Below are positions 40,211-53,732 of a stretch of 64,000 nt of DNA, piece after piece. This stretch comes from Chrysomallon squamiferum (lineage: Eukaryota > Mollusca > Gastropoda > Neomphalida > Peltospiridae), in NCBI GenBank assembly GCA_012295275.1, contig CM022670.1:18187698-18251697 (forward strand), written 5' to 3'. Under the pieces are notes generated by a model that ran no database searches, was not told the DNA's origin, and saw nothing but the letters and a program-made list of their open reading frames with translations. Both the position numbers and the translations under genes were made by a program. The stretch's first letter is position 1, and each line of letters starts with the position of its first letter.

Positions 40211-41985
40211 TTGGTAGCAGGAATGGTGGTAGTAGCAGGAGTAGTAACTGTAGTAGCAGCTGCAATAATAACAGCAGCAGTAGCAACAAAAATAATCTAA
40301 TTAGATTAAGAAGGTAAATAAATGTATTTCATTATGTTATATTATAATATTTCAAAAAGACGTATTCATTATAACATGCTTTCATTTTAAGTAAGATACA
40401 ATTATACATTGGTGAGAGAACAGACAATAGAAATGAGGAGAAAGAAAGATACCTAAACGCTTCAAATATGATCTTAAAACATAATGTGTTTGTGTGTATG
40501 TGTATTTGTAATAATGTATATAAGTGTGTGTACATGTGTGTGGATATCATGGATAACTAGTGCTCTGTACATACGTTTAATTGCCATTAAGTTTATATTG
40601 TTGTGCCACAACAAATTCATTCATGCAGTACCGAAAACAAACATACCCAGTCTATATAAAGCAACTTCTCTGTTATCTTAAAGTTTTCTAATCTGATCTT
40701 AAAATAATGTTACTATAAACAGTCTCTCGCGCTTCAGTTTTTTTCTGTCCTTAATCTATAATGCCATGCAACTTTTTTTTTTAGCGTTGGCAAACAGTCA
40801 AATAAAACTCATTTATCCATGCATGGGAAGAATTTAACAAGCACTCGTGTTTATCTGCCCTGTAGATTTTCTTTGGCCATTGTTAGCAATAGATAAAGCT
40901 CTCGATCTGCGGAATGAATGTTGTATTATTTAAGTCTTAAGCAATAAAAACAGGTACAAGAAGAATTATAAAGCGCTGGAGTTTGTATTAACAGTTGGGC
41001 CGCTGTGACAATGTATGGGATCACGGAGGTGCCAATGCTTCAGTTTATCCTGTGACATATTGAACGCCTTCGCCGGTCAATCTGCCAAGTATTGACAGCT
41101 GTGATAGACAGTTTAGGGTGGAAAGAGAAACAGTTATAGTGTCTCTGTCTCTCCTCCTTCAGTTTGATGGCCTGTCTCACTGTCTTTTTGACTATCTATC
41201 TGTCCTTATGTCTGTCTCTCTCTGTTGTCTATCTGCCTATCTATCTATTTATCTATCTATATACACATATACATAAACATATAAACACATGCACACCATA
41301 AAAACACACACACACGCCTCCAGTCATAGAAATACTGTTAAGGTACTTCATTGGTAACACATTAACTAGAACACTCGGTAAAAGGTCAAAAACCACAAAA
41401 TGAGTAATTCTCACACCCCTTATATCTGAATGCAGAACCACCAGCGGCGTTCACATAAACAGTAAAGGAACAATAAAAAGTTGTTTACCGAAATTACTAA
41501 GCGTTAATAAAACTTTCTAGCCTTCTTTGTAAGAAGATATTATATTTGTTGCCTCTGATATATAGTTTTGTCTACCTATTGTATAAATCGTTAAAAAGAA
41601 AAAAATATATATACAATAAATTATTTCTTTTCGCATATAAACAGTTATAGACATTAATCGCCAGGGTGCTCGGAATATCCTCTAAGTTATTTCCACATAC
41701 GCTTGAAAAAAAAAAAAAAAAAAAAAAAAAGCATAATGAGGGAGAAATATTTATTATTTTTTTTCCAGTTTTTATTTTAATTTTATTACAAGGTTGAAAA
41801 AAGGAACTATTTTTTTATGTTTTTTTTTTTTTAATTATATATGTATATATATGTATATTTATTTTTAACAGGTGATCTATACGTAGCTGTCATTAAGAAC
41901 TTATGCATCTTGAAAAAACAATTACATTTTTACAAGTTTTGCGACTCAAACTGACCTCCTTCGACCTGTTACCGTTTGCGGAACA

Positions 41986-43929
41986 ATGCCATCGAATAAC
42001 CCGAAAATAAGTGACTTTGGCAAGCATAGCAACGCAAAACCCCGCCTACTTGGAGAAGTGAAAGCGGAATCTGTTTGTTTTGACTTTCTGAACGACAATA
42101 ATCCTTTAATAGTGGGTGCATTTCAAACCGCAGGCGAGTTCGACAAGCGTCAGCTTATTATGAATAAGCTTCATGAAAACTTAATAACCACAGCTCTCAT
42201 CGCGGACGTGTCGAATGCTAATATTAATGCTCACCAGCCGACGAAAAAGAACAGCAATGCAACGAGTCCTGCTCTGGGTTCGAGTTTCTCGGCTGTGCAT
42301 TTATTATCATCGTTAGTTTCGCCAAGACCCCGTTCAATTTCTATACCAAAACCACGTAATTCAGATTTTCCAGGCTATTATTTGAGAATCGATACCGCGT
42401 CGAATATACCAGACGAAATGGATGGTGTCGACGTATATGACCCTCAAGGAGAAGCGAGAATCCACAATGGGCAAGGTCATATTCCGGAATGGCAGCAAAA
42501 GAATTCGTCTCGAAACTCATCCAACTGGGGAGACTATCGACGTCAGCTGTCCACGGCGAAAAAGAAAGAGCTGACTAGAAAGTTATCACAAGTTTCTAAA
42601 TGCGAAGCTGTTGATATTATGGATCCGGTTCAAGGGACCATGCCGCATTATTCATCTCCTATGATCATCTTGTCCCAGCCTCAGAGAGATGAGGAGAATG
42701 AACTTCTAAATGCAGCTGCAGAAATGATACTTCAGCGTTCCAGAAATATTTCAGCGATTAGCAGTGCAAGATGCAATCGATCGAGGGCAATCTCTCGCGA
42801 AGCGCGAGCTTTCAGTCACTTTACCAAAAAAGAAAATGGTCAGCAAGAAACAGGACATCTTCCTGAAGGAATTATAGGCAGGAATATCGATAATGGTTTT
42901 GGTTTAGCACCAGATAATTCTTTTAGAGATGATGTTCTATTTACAGGCAGAGCGGCTGGATCATCTGGCCTTTGGAGGAGACATGTCTCATATCAGAACA
43001 GAGCCCAGCCACCAAAAGATCGTCCAGGCTCTAAAACCAAACCACCGTCTGAAATGCATGGATACTCATTAAAGGCTCGTTCAGCCAAAAGTATTGCAGA
43101 TGGTCTGTTCAAATTGCAAGGTAAATCGTTACCTCGACTGCCAAAACAAAATTCATACACAGAAAATCTTAGACTTCTGCAAAAGAAAAAACAAAATGGA
43201 AATGTCCCTCCGGACTTCCACAATTATGAACGACTGCAGCAACAACAACAGATGAGCGAATCTCAGACAAATAAATTCTGGACGATTCCTGAAGGATCAT
43301 CGGACAGTGTAGAAAATCGAAAAATAGCAAATGGATTCAGACCACCGCGCAAAATTCCAACCAAGCTTCCCCCTTACAACGAAACGATACACGCACATAA
43401 TTTGACATATACTCGGACCAAAACACCGACTTACAAGACTTACAGAGAAAATCTTTCGCCAAGGAGAGGAATCAAGAACGACAAAAATTCACAAAACGGC
43501 GAACCATCGAATGACAAGGATAGTGATGTCCAAGACACATTCAGACTAACGGAACTCAAAGAAGACGATATTGTAGACGTTGATTCCGAAGGATATGATT
43601 TAACGGACACTGACGAAGACGAGAAGTTAGATTCGATTCGTTTCTGTGGTGAAGATTTAACCCGACAGCCGCTCGAAGCGGGTAAGTACCAAGGCACCAC
43701 CTCGCGAATTTCCGAGGACGAGATGAAGAGCCAGTTTCATCTGGTGAACGGTGAAAAGCTTGATGTTCAGCAAGAAACGTATAAAATTCTCAAAGCTTTG
43801 GATAAAGACGTGTATTTTGATTACGAACACAAGAAATACCGAAGGACAGGAGCCACAGGGTCTTTGGGAAATTTAGATAATCCAAGAGTGCATTTTCTTA
43901 AAGTTAAAGTGAATAAATCACTGACGTAG
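41986..43929 (+). CDS. Intronless 647-residue protein, unknown function
   Basis: The ORF runs from ATG 41986 to TAG 43927-43929. An in-frame TGA at 41911-41913 precedes it with no other ATG between, so the start is secure unless splicing intervenes. The protein looks soluble and mostly disordered, with no signal peptide or membrane segment. It is rich in Ser, Asn, Arg and Lys, with basic patches (STAKKKELTRKLSQ near 187, RCNRSRAISREARAF near 265), a short poly-Gln near 417 and an acidic stretch (LKEDDIVDVDSEGYDLTDTD near 521). The C-terminal 40 residues (DKDVYFDYEHKKYRRTG region) look more ordered. A segment near residues 362-385 (SIADGLFKLQGKSLPRLP) resembles the C-terminus of P at 29043. 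Codon usage is less AT-extreme than the flanks, supporting real coding. I do not recognise the family. Confidence 0.75.
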   Translation: MPSNNPKISDFGKHSNAKPRLLGEVKAESVCFDFLNDNNPLIVGAFQTAGEFDKRQLIMNKLHENLITTALIADVSNANINAHQPTKKNSNATSPALGSSFSAVHLLSSLVSPRPRSISIPKPRNSDFPGYYLRIDTASNIPDEMDGVDVYDPQGEARIHNGQGHIPEWQQKNSSRNSSNWGDYRRQLSTAKKKELTRKLSQVSKCEAVDIMDPVQGTMPHYSSPMIILSQPQRDEENELLNAAAEMILQRSRNISAISSARCNRSRAISREARAFSHFTKKENGQQETGHLPEGIIGRNIDNGFGLAPDNSFRDDVLFTGRAAGSSGLWRRHVSYQNRAQPPKDRPGSKTKPPSEMHGYSLKARSAKSIADGLFKLQGKSLPRLPKQNSYTENLRLLQKKKQNGNVPPDFHNYERLQQQQQMSESQTNKFWTIPEGSSDSVENRKIANGFRPPRKIPTKLPPYNETIHAHNLTYTRTKTPTYKTYRENLSPRRGIKNDKNSQNGEPSNDKDSDVQDTFRLTELKEDDIVDVDSEGYDLTDTDEDEKLDSIRFCGEDLTRQPLEAGKYQGTTSRISEDEMKSQFHLVNGEKLDVQQETYKILKALDKDVYFDYEHKKYRRTGATGSLGNLDNPRVHFLKVKVNKSLT

Positions 43930-46900
43930 TTAAACTAATATACAAGTAGGTGGAAGTGTTTGGAATGGGTTAACTCAGATTGCGCTGGAGAATATAAAAC
44001 ATTTTTTGTTGGTGCTCCGTTTTTATGATGTATTGTAGCTTTATCCCATTTTTATTCAATAATATTAATAACATAAAATAAGCTTAAAGATATATTTTAT
44101 TTTGTCATAAAGAAAATGGTATTTAAAAAGCTTTTTAATTTAATTTTATTTCATTTTGTTTATAATTTAATCTACAGACACATATATATTTATTTATTTA
44201 TTTATTATTATTATTATTATTTAATTTTTTTTTTTTTTGGTTTTTACTTTTTATTTTTATTTATTTTGCCTGACTCTTTTATTCAGATGGGTATTAATTT
44301 TGCTACATTTATTCAAAAGGTATACTAAAATGTTCTGGGCGTTCTTATTATAGTTATATATATTATACACATAATAATGATTGTATGTCAATGTAAGATG
44401 AATAATAATGTTTAAACAATTCTGAACTATGTATAAACATGTAGGTTTGTAACAACTGGTCTTACAGTATAAAATATGAATTATGTGATGAAACCTTTCT
44501 TATAATAACGAACTAAATATGTTAGATAACTGTGCTTTAAGCTATTTTTATCTTCTATTTTTTAAGTTATTTATTTTTATTTTCTTACTATTATTATTAA
44601 TATATTTTTAAAATAATTTATTATGATTATTATTATTATTGTTGTTATTGATATTATTGTTATAGTCATCATCATCGTCATTTCATTTAAAATGATTTAC
44701 TCATGAACAAAGGAAAAGAAGAAAATGAAATATTTTAACACTCGGAGTATATGTGCATTAAATGTAATAAAAATATTTTCATTTTTTTTTTTTCTTTCCC
44801 CCGTTCACCTAAGGTTGCAGGTTTTTAATATTAATATTATAAACGAGAAAGGTCGTTTTTCAGAAATCATTTTGCCATGATAAGAAGTAAGTAAAAATAA
44901 TGGTTTATTTTTTTATTTTATGTTTAAGTTGTTTTCCAAGACGCAGTTTCTCTTCTGTTTTCATATGTTTATATTGCTTAGGTACACCGCGGCAATTTGC
45001 AAAGTTAAGTCTTAGATACCGAAGGCAATATCACATTTACAATGGTGTATTAGAGAAGGTTTTTACCTGACGTCAGAAAAGACATACATTATTAATATAC
45101 TCAGCTGTAATCACTGTGTTTTCAGGTCTCCTGTTTATTGTGTCACGTACGCAGTCGATTACAATAAGTAGGTTAGAAAAAGAAAAAAAAAATGTACTTG
45201 ACAGTGCTAACACGCTTCAGCATGTTTGTTAGACTTCAAGTAATATTATACACGCCTGTATATATGTGTGTATGTGTGTGTGTGTGTGTGCGCGTGTGCG
45301 TGCGTGTGTATGCAGGTAGATATGTGTGTGTGTGTGTGTGCAGGTATATATGTGTATACGGATAAGTAAATGTATGTGACTTCGAATGTATGTACGTACG
45401 TACGTATGTATGTATGTATGTTTGTATTTGTGTGTATATATATATGTGTGTTTGAATGTATTTGTGTATATACGTGAATGTGTGTGTATGTGTTTGAATG
45501 TGGATGTGTATATATGTGTGTGTATGTGTATGTATATGTGTGTATGTATATGCGTTTATGTATTTATGTGTTTTTATGCATATATATATGTGTATGTATG
45601 TATCTATGTATGTATGTATATACATTCTTGTATGAATGTGAGTATATATATGTGTGTGTGTGTGTATGTATGTGTATGTATGTATTCATGTATGTGTGCA
45701 TATATATTTATGTATGTGTGTGAATACATATATATGTGTATGTACGCATGAACAAAATTAATTATTTTCCCATAAAAAATTCGAACCCTTGTGTTGATAG
45801 ACTGTTTTAAAGGAAATGGAGAAAAAAAACCTTGAAATACAATCTGACAGCTGTGTTTTCTAAACTTGTATGCTGATCGAAGTGGAAGAGAAATAAAAAT
45901 CGAAGCTTGTACGTATCCGTAGCTTGAATTGGTTGCTGATGACGAACAACTCGTTGGATTAAGTTTTGTTAATGTGTATTTTATCTTGGATTAGTGAAAC
46001 TTTTATTCCCCATCGTCAGTTCAAGAGTAAAATCTTAGCACGTTACTTTCCAGACGGAAACAAAATATACGTAAATAAATCTCATCATAAAAACAAGCAC
46101 CTTATAAATACATTTCAAATCCAGTTAATGAAACTGAAATTTAAAACATCAGCAGGGTTCTTTTATCCGAACAAATGATGCACTATTCTGTAATTAAATC
46201 AGTTACATCAAAAATCAATCAATAAATAAATAAATAAATCCAGTAGACCTGTTGTGATCTGCGAAAGGCTTTTTCGGATGGAGTTGCGGGATAAATGTAT
46301 TATCGTTTGTTTTGGAGGGTTTCTCTCGTGCCATAAAATAGAATAAAGTTTGTTTTAACGATTTCTGAGCACACAAACATAAATGTTAGATCTCAGTTGT
46401 TGATAAAGATATGAATATATTACCATATCTTACTTACTGGCTTTATATATACGTAACTAGGTCATGATAGTTACAGACAAAACATTTAATGTTGGTGGAA
46501 ACTTAAGGGAGTAGTTTTAGGACTGTGTACCGACCTCCAAATTGGGCTGCATCTAGTTTTAATAGATACAGGTACATTTATCTTCGTTTTTATATTTTAT
46601 TTAATGTTCTTCTATGTCCTCTGACCATGAGGTTTCAAAACACTAAAAATCGACTGTTGTTTATTCAAAATAATAATAATAATAATAATAATAATATATC
46701 TATATCTATATATATATATATACACACACACTTTAAAAAAAAAAAAAATTAAAGATTACAAACACAATAAAAAATATATATTCCTTTTTATTTACCGTAT
46801 TTCTTATTTTTCTCAGTTAATAAAAAAAAAAAAAAAAAAAGAAAAAAGAAAAAGAATGAATAAATTAATTATTAAGACCCTGAAGAAATGATTTATAATC

Positions 46901-49030
46901 AGAGGTAAAATATCCGTAAGTCTTTGTTGTCAGACATTTTTTATCATACGAAAAAAGAATTTAATGTAATTTGCCGCCGTGTGCTTATGTGTACATGAAA
47001 TGAAACGGTATTTAAGCATGCAAGAATCCAAACCAAAAATGTGTATTCAGTAATAAATTTACTGCAAAATTAACTTATACTTTAATATTTAATTAACATG
47101 CTGTTGTTTTGTTGGGGGATTTTATTTGGGGGGATAGGGGACTTTTTGGTTGTTTCTCTCTCTCTCTCTCTCATTTAGCTCAGACGTGTATGGATGGACG
47201 GATGGACGTATTATGTATGTATGGATGCATAGATATGAAAATTTACTCAATTAAGTCTATGTATTAACATAAACAATATAACAAAGTGTATTTTAATTTT
47301 ATATGTATACAAGTTTAAGATGACTAGTTAACAATAATAAACACATCAGAGGTTCTGTTTTAATTAAATGAGCTTGATAATTACCCGTATTTACAATATT
47401 TTATTGAAGAATGTTAACAGTACAAGATCAAACTGTTCTTTAAGATAAGAGATAATTGTTTTTTAAAGAAAAAAGTTTTAAAACAAATATTGTTTTGGGC
47501 AGTTATTATAACATTAATTTTGTAACTTTAATTTGATAATTCAAATAACAAAACAAACAATTATTTATTAATAATTACATTGTGCAGATCTCAATACTCT
47601 TAAGTTTCCAATATACTAAATTAATTAACTGAATGCAAAAAAAAAAAAAAAAAAACCATGTATATTTGCTTATTCACATGGCATACCCACAAACCAAAAA
47701 ACAAACAATTTTGCTTCTGACTAATCAAAATAAATTTTGTTTATTACTACATGGATCTAAAGAAATTTTTATAACTGCAACTACATATTCACAGAATATT
47801 TCGGCAGCTTTTATATAACTTTTTTTTTTGATCCTGTGATGGGTTTTTTTTGTTTTTCTTTTTTTGATCCTGTGATGAAATGTTGCTCTATGAGAAAATA
47901 TTCCATTTACATACAAACATTTTACAGTTTACCTGTATCATAAATCTGTCTTGTGTCAAGTCTTTTATAAACTTGATATAAAATTAATACGAAATATTTC
48001 ATTTCCCAGATTTACATTATCTTTTTTTTTTCTTCTTTCTTTTCTTTTTATTAATTTATTTTCATATTTTTGGTTTGTTTGTACCGAAACATGAGAAATT
48101 TGTTGTTCTTGTACTCTATTAGATATTTTTGTGTTTTTATTTATTATTATTAATTTTTTAATTTTTTATTATTAAATTTTTTTTTTAATTAAAACATTTT
48201 TTGTTTGTTTGTTTCCATATTTTAAAATAAAACATTCTTGCAAAATCTTGTTAAATTAAGACTCCAAAAAAGATAAGCTTGTGTTTATAATCAAAGAAAT
48301 TAAGTTGCACTGCTAAAGAATCTGAAGAAACAAAATAAGTTTTGCTAAGAATGTCAGATATAATTGTCTTAAAAAGATAAAAAAAAAAATTATTTGATTC
48401 AGTATCAAACTTACCATTTCAGTATTTACAAACACTGACACAGGATATAAATAAAGAAAGAAAGAAAAAATAAAATACTATTAAAATGTTTCTATTTGTC
48501 CTTCCTTTAATTAATGTGTATATGAATTCATAAAAATCACTTGTTTACAATGTTAGTGTACCTTTACCAGTGTCACATTTCTTTACACATTTTGTATACT
48601 TGCAAACCATTGTTATATTTGAGTCAACAAGTCTTTGTTCATTAAAAGTAAACCTATAAAGCAACAAAATTGTGATGATGAAGACTGCATTTTTTAATGT
48701 TGTATCAAACAGGAAAAATTACATTAACATAAACGTGACAACTGTAAACTTCCAAGGATTATCATAATCTGATTATTTTATAACTATTACTATAATTTAA
48801 ACACTGGTCACAAGAATACAACAAAACAATAAAAAGGAAATATACAAAATGCATTTAAACTATTTAATTTGTACATACAAATGTACATTTTAATACATTT
48901 GTATACCTTAATATTTTACTAAAAATTAAAATACTTAAAGAAAAAAAAAAGGAATGAAAGAAGAAGAAAAAAAAGACACTAAAACAGTTGTTCCAAAACA
49001 ATTAAACAACAGCATAAATTTTGGTTTTGA
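43930..49030. other. Intergenic region, 3' sides of the 647-codon ORF and MPV17L2
   Basis: This holds the 3' flanks of two convergent genes and simple repeats: (TTA)n near 44205-44222, a 500-base TATG/GT-rich zone at about 45255-45745, (AAT)n at 46669-46696 and many poly-A or poly-T runs. A palindromic TGACGTCA lies at 45068-45075. No ORF beyond repeat-driven ones (HTHTH, VCVCV) is seen. Confidence 0.6.
45255..45745. repeat. Complex TATG/TG-rich satellite-like tract
   Basis: A run of nearly 500 bases mixes (GT)n, (TATG)n and (TACG)n motifs. It yields overlapping open frames on both strands (IHTYI, VCMYV), which are composition artefacts. Confidence 0.85.
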
Positions 49031-51818
49031 TCATCTAAAGCTCTCCAAGTCTGTGATTTTCTGTTCAGAGGTGACGGGAGGACATTCCTGAAAATAAATT
49101 ATTTGTGTTATTACCTCATGTACACACACAAACACACACAAAATTCCAAAAAATAAATAAATAAATAAATAAAAAATAACAATAATAAATAATAATAATA
49201 AAAAACAAAAACAATTATAATAATAAAAAAATAAAAAAATATATTTAAAAAAAATATTTAAAAAAATTAAAATGGGGAAACGGTGAACCTTTGGAAATAA
49301 GAAAATACTTAAAAGTGACCACTAGAATTACTTTGAACACGTTTTGTAATCAACTACTTTGAAGAATACTTTTAACGAAGATGGTTTTCATTTTTGAAGT
49401 TGAGAACAGTTTGTGATTTAAGAGAAAATATCAGGCTTCATATGCATCTATAGAAACTTGCTGTTATTGTCATACCTTGTTATTAGCAATAAAAACTTTA
49501 AATAATTTGAAGCATACAAATGCACATTCCTTTACTGGTACATCTTATGTTTACATATTATGTTAATGTTAATACATTCCTTCTGCTTAAATGTCAATTC
49601 TATATCATTGTACATGCATTTAATTATTTAAACTTCATGACAGAGACCTAACTTTGCATATTTTAAAGTTCAGTAACTGGAAGGCATTGTATTTAAATGC
49701 AATAAATGTAAAAATAAACAAAATTATTTTAGTACAATAAATGTAACCTGTTACTGGAGCTAATGTGATCTCTGGTTACTGGACACAAATTCACATGGTG
49801 ATGTCATTAACATAAATTTCCAATTGTTATTAAGAAAAAAGACCATAACGGTATTAAATATCATTCAAAAATAAATAAATAAATTTAAAAAAACAAAACA
49901 AACAAACAATCAAATTTTATAATGAAATTTTTTCTTCTTTTTAAATATTTGTTTTCATGTTAAAAAAAAAAGAGAAAGAAAAAAATCACAAAAGAAAAAA
50001 AAATAGTCTCCAATTAATAATAATAAAAATAAAATCATAAACAGAAGTGAAAAAATAATATACAATTTCTTTTTTTTAAATTTACAATAAAAAGATACTG
50101 AACTAAATGACAGTGTCAGTTTTTTTCCCCAGTATTAATTTTTATTTATTTTATGTTTTACGTTAATGGCTTTTTTTGTTTCTTATTATATTTTTTAATT
50201 TATTTTTGTTTTATTTTTATTATTATTTGTTTTGTTTTTATTCACTTTAATCATGTTTTATTTACATATGCAGAATTTAACCCAGATTGCCACTTTTATA
50301 ACTTTTAGCTGGTAAAAGCAGTGTTATAGAAAGCATGCATATTAATTATTTACATTAAACTTTGATTCCAGTTATATGTACATAATAGAAAGTTTGTATT
50401 CATATTAACTGATGAAGTTAAAATCAGTATTAACTGGAAAAAAAAATATATGTATATATATTATCAATATTATCATCATATAACAATGAATTGCCTATGG
50501 AGAATGTATGTAATGTTTAAATTTAATGCAAATAAAATCTTAACATCTGATATAAATGTTAAGATTTTGCTGGTGTCCTGTTAATTAGCAGATTTATTTA
50601 GCAATACAGACGCATAGTGACAGATAATATTGTGTATAATTTAATTCAAGAAGTCTCATTTATTTTTGTACATTTTCTTTTTATTTCACATAATCTGCAT
50701 AAAATTTGATATTTATTTGTCATTTTTGGTTATTATGGATATTATCTGGTTGAAATGGTTAATACAGATATTAAGAGAAATTTTCTGTTAACATTTGTAT
50801 TATCTAATTATACACATTAACCAGTGAAGTACAACTGCATCACAGACAACATCAAGTAGTGCAGAATAATCATCTCTTTATAACAGAGAAATAAACATAT
50901 AATTATGATTTACATGAATCCCAAAACAATGAGCCCAATTTGTTTTCGTCTACACTATACACATGCAGGAGGTTATTTAAAGTGCCTAACAGCTTTTCTC
51001 CAACCATGTAACAGTGTCTTAAATACAATTAGTATTTTATAATAATTTTAGGTTTTATTTTACAACAAAATCTTTGCTGCATTATTTAATATAATAGCAT
51101 TGGCTAAAAAAAAAAAAAAAAAAAACTTTAGACTTTCAGATCAAGAAACCATCAGTTATGTCCAAGCTACATTATTAAAATGTATTGATACATGTCTCAA
51201 AATATGAATTGCCGTATCTCCTTTATTTGTTAAATTTAGGGTTTTTTTAGGTATTGCTAATTGATTTGACTTAAAGCCTATCCACAGATTCACAAATGTT
51301 AAACTGTTAATTCATATTTCTGCCTGCATGTCCAGTATGAGTGTTAAGTTTTGAATCTGTTGATATTTTTTGCATTAAGTATTCTTCACATTGTATTATA
51401 AATACTGAATCATACCTGAATGAATTAACATATGAATGAAAACATATCCTCCCTCTTTCATCAATATTTTTCCTTTAAATTTGAGCAAGAGTTTTTGAAT
51501 CGGTCTGTAAATAAATTCTATGTTAAATTATTATGTTTGTTCTGTGTTTGTATTTTCGAAAACAACTGGATTTTCCCCCAAATTCATTTTCTGGGTTGAT
51601 ACTTGTTTGTTTGTTTGTTTTACTTGTTTGGTTGTTTCTGTAATTTTTAATGAAATTCAGAAGAACAGAATTATCTTTAGACAACATATTAAACAATTCA
51701 CAAGTAAATGAGGAATTTTGTGAGTACCTGACAAGTACTGAAAAAAAAAAATCTAATTTAAAACACTCTGTATCTGTTAATTTTAAAAGAGGGTTAATAG
51801 TATTATCATTACTATAAG

Positions 51819-51857
<39 letters not shown>

Positions 51858-53697
51858 TTTACATTAAGCTTTGAGAAACACCAGGGGTGGGCAACCCTTG
51901 GCATGCTAATGTCTTCTTTCCGTCAAGCAAAACAACATGCACCTAGACTCAGTGAACCCTGTACACAATAAATTGTCCGGCACAACCAACTGCCTCTTAG
52001 TTCCTCACTCACTTTCATTTTAAGACATATAAATATGCATTAACAAAGGGAGCTTACTCCATCATTTGTTGTTTTCTCCTTTCCATTATGTTATATATTT
52101 TTCAAGTTTAGCAAGAATTTATTGTTTTTCAGTGATGTAGCAGCAGAAGTCTTGTTGAGGGTAAATAAATAAAAAGTCTATGATTTCTCTTTCTCTAGGT
52201 TTGATTTGATGTTTTCCGCTAAAAATGGTAAAGATTTGCTTCTAATATGCATTGTAATGCATTGGAAAAAGGAGAAAAAACTGATCGCTTGATTAAAAAA
52301 TAAATTTAAAAAACAAAATCAGAATTATTGTTTACTCTTTTGCTGATACTAAAAATAGCCTTTAAAATTATGTATATGTATGTGGCAATTAGAATTACAA
52401 TTAAACCGTTATACAATTCATTTCAGTACTTAAACACACCAAAAAATATGTTGAGATATTTCAGTTGGCACATGAACAAATTTTGGATAAAAGATTTGGC
52501 TGATTTTAGCATGCACACTTTAAAAGGTTGTCCAACCCTGGTATAAACGATCACATTAAAATAATATAACATATCAGTATGTGACCACAAATAAATAGTA
52601 AGACAGACAAGCTGTGATAAGCTGGCAGACATGCAGGCAGGCACAAACAGATAGACATAACAGAAATGGAAACAGACAAACAGACTGATAGACACAAACT
52701 GATTGACAAACAGAAATATAAAAGCTTACCCAGTGTTTGATATAAGATAGTACTGTATCCCACAGCAATGTTATAAATGATACATAGGCAACTCTGTATC
52801 TAGTCGGCAAGAAAGTGAAGTTGATAAACTGTGCTGGAGGCCACACTAGCCAGTCCATCTGAAAGTCACAGATTACTGTATTAAACATTTAGACATCACA
52901 TGTATTCAGCTGAACAAATGTTTGTGAATTTGGAAGATATGTTCTGACATTAAAGTGTTTACAGTCATAAACATGTTGTTTTACCTGTATAAAAAAGGAA
53001 GCACAATGAAAACAGAAAAACAATTTTATATATTTTGTACCTGGTTTCAATAAATAATGACAAATTAGATATCATTTATTTTAATTCAGTTTTCTTCTGC
53101 AGAGTTTCTTGTTGTTTTTTCCTTTTTAAATAAAAGAGGTTTTTTCTTCAGTGGATTTATATAACACTATTTTAATTATCTTTGTATATTCTTACTAACC
53201 ATAAATATTCAAATATGTTAAAGTGCCATTAAGACTTTTTCATTCATTTTAACTAAGCACACACACACTATTATATTACATGCTCATACATATTTTCAAA
53301 TTATCTTCTTTAAAAAAATTAATAATTGAAAAAGCTAATGATTAATACATGTCAGTAAAATACACTTTGATAATATAATCACAAGGTAACAAGAACAAAA
53401 ACTCCTGCTAGACACTTACACAGTATATAGTAGGAAATTTTTCCTTCCATTCTTTGGAACACTCTTTTAAAGATGATCCTTCCATAAGTCCCATACCTAG
53501 GTGATAAAATGAAACAATTTGTCAATATTCAATCTAGTTATATTATTTATTGGTTTAAAAGGAAGTAAGTAAAACTAATTATTAAGTTTTCAGACTATTA
53601 TTGATTTAACAGAAAATCAAGTTAACATGTAATTCAAAAGAAAATTATCTTAATCTGATGAAAATATTAAAATAATTTAAACATTAGTGAAATATTA

Positions 53698-53732
<35 letters not shown>

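Larger units (their letters stand above)
30601..41985. other. Large microsatellite-rich intergenic region
   Basis: No supported gene lies in this 11.4 kb. It holds many simple repeats: poly-T at 30610-30642, (AGT)n at 31112-31170, (GA)n at 32143-32208 with (TG)n at 32281-32308, (GT)n/(GA)n at 33213-33328, (CT)n at 34111-34180, (AT)n at 34443-34478, (GT)n at 34717-34757, (CA)n at 36396-36442, (ATT)n at 36974-37029 and 39757-39806, and (AGT)n at 40160-40209. A duplicated segment lies at 34901-35850. Two less repetitive, mixed-composition patches (39385-39500 and 40840-41120) may be regulatory. The region includes the 5' flank of the 647-codon ORF, with an acceptor-like CAG at 41870-41872. Confidence 0.6.

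Noticed and set aside
40008-40289. Minus-strand 93-codon poly-Leu ORF
   Set aside because: A translation of (AGT)n/(AGC)n repeats; not a membrane protein gene.
45236-45751. 129- and 121-codon ORFs on opposite strands (HTHTYI, VCMYVC)
   Set aside because: Both come from the TATG/TG tract; complementary artefacts.
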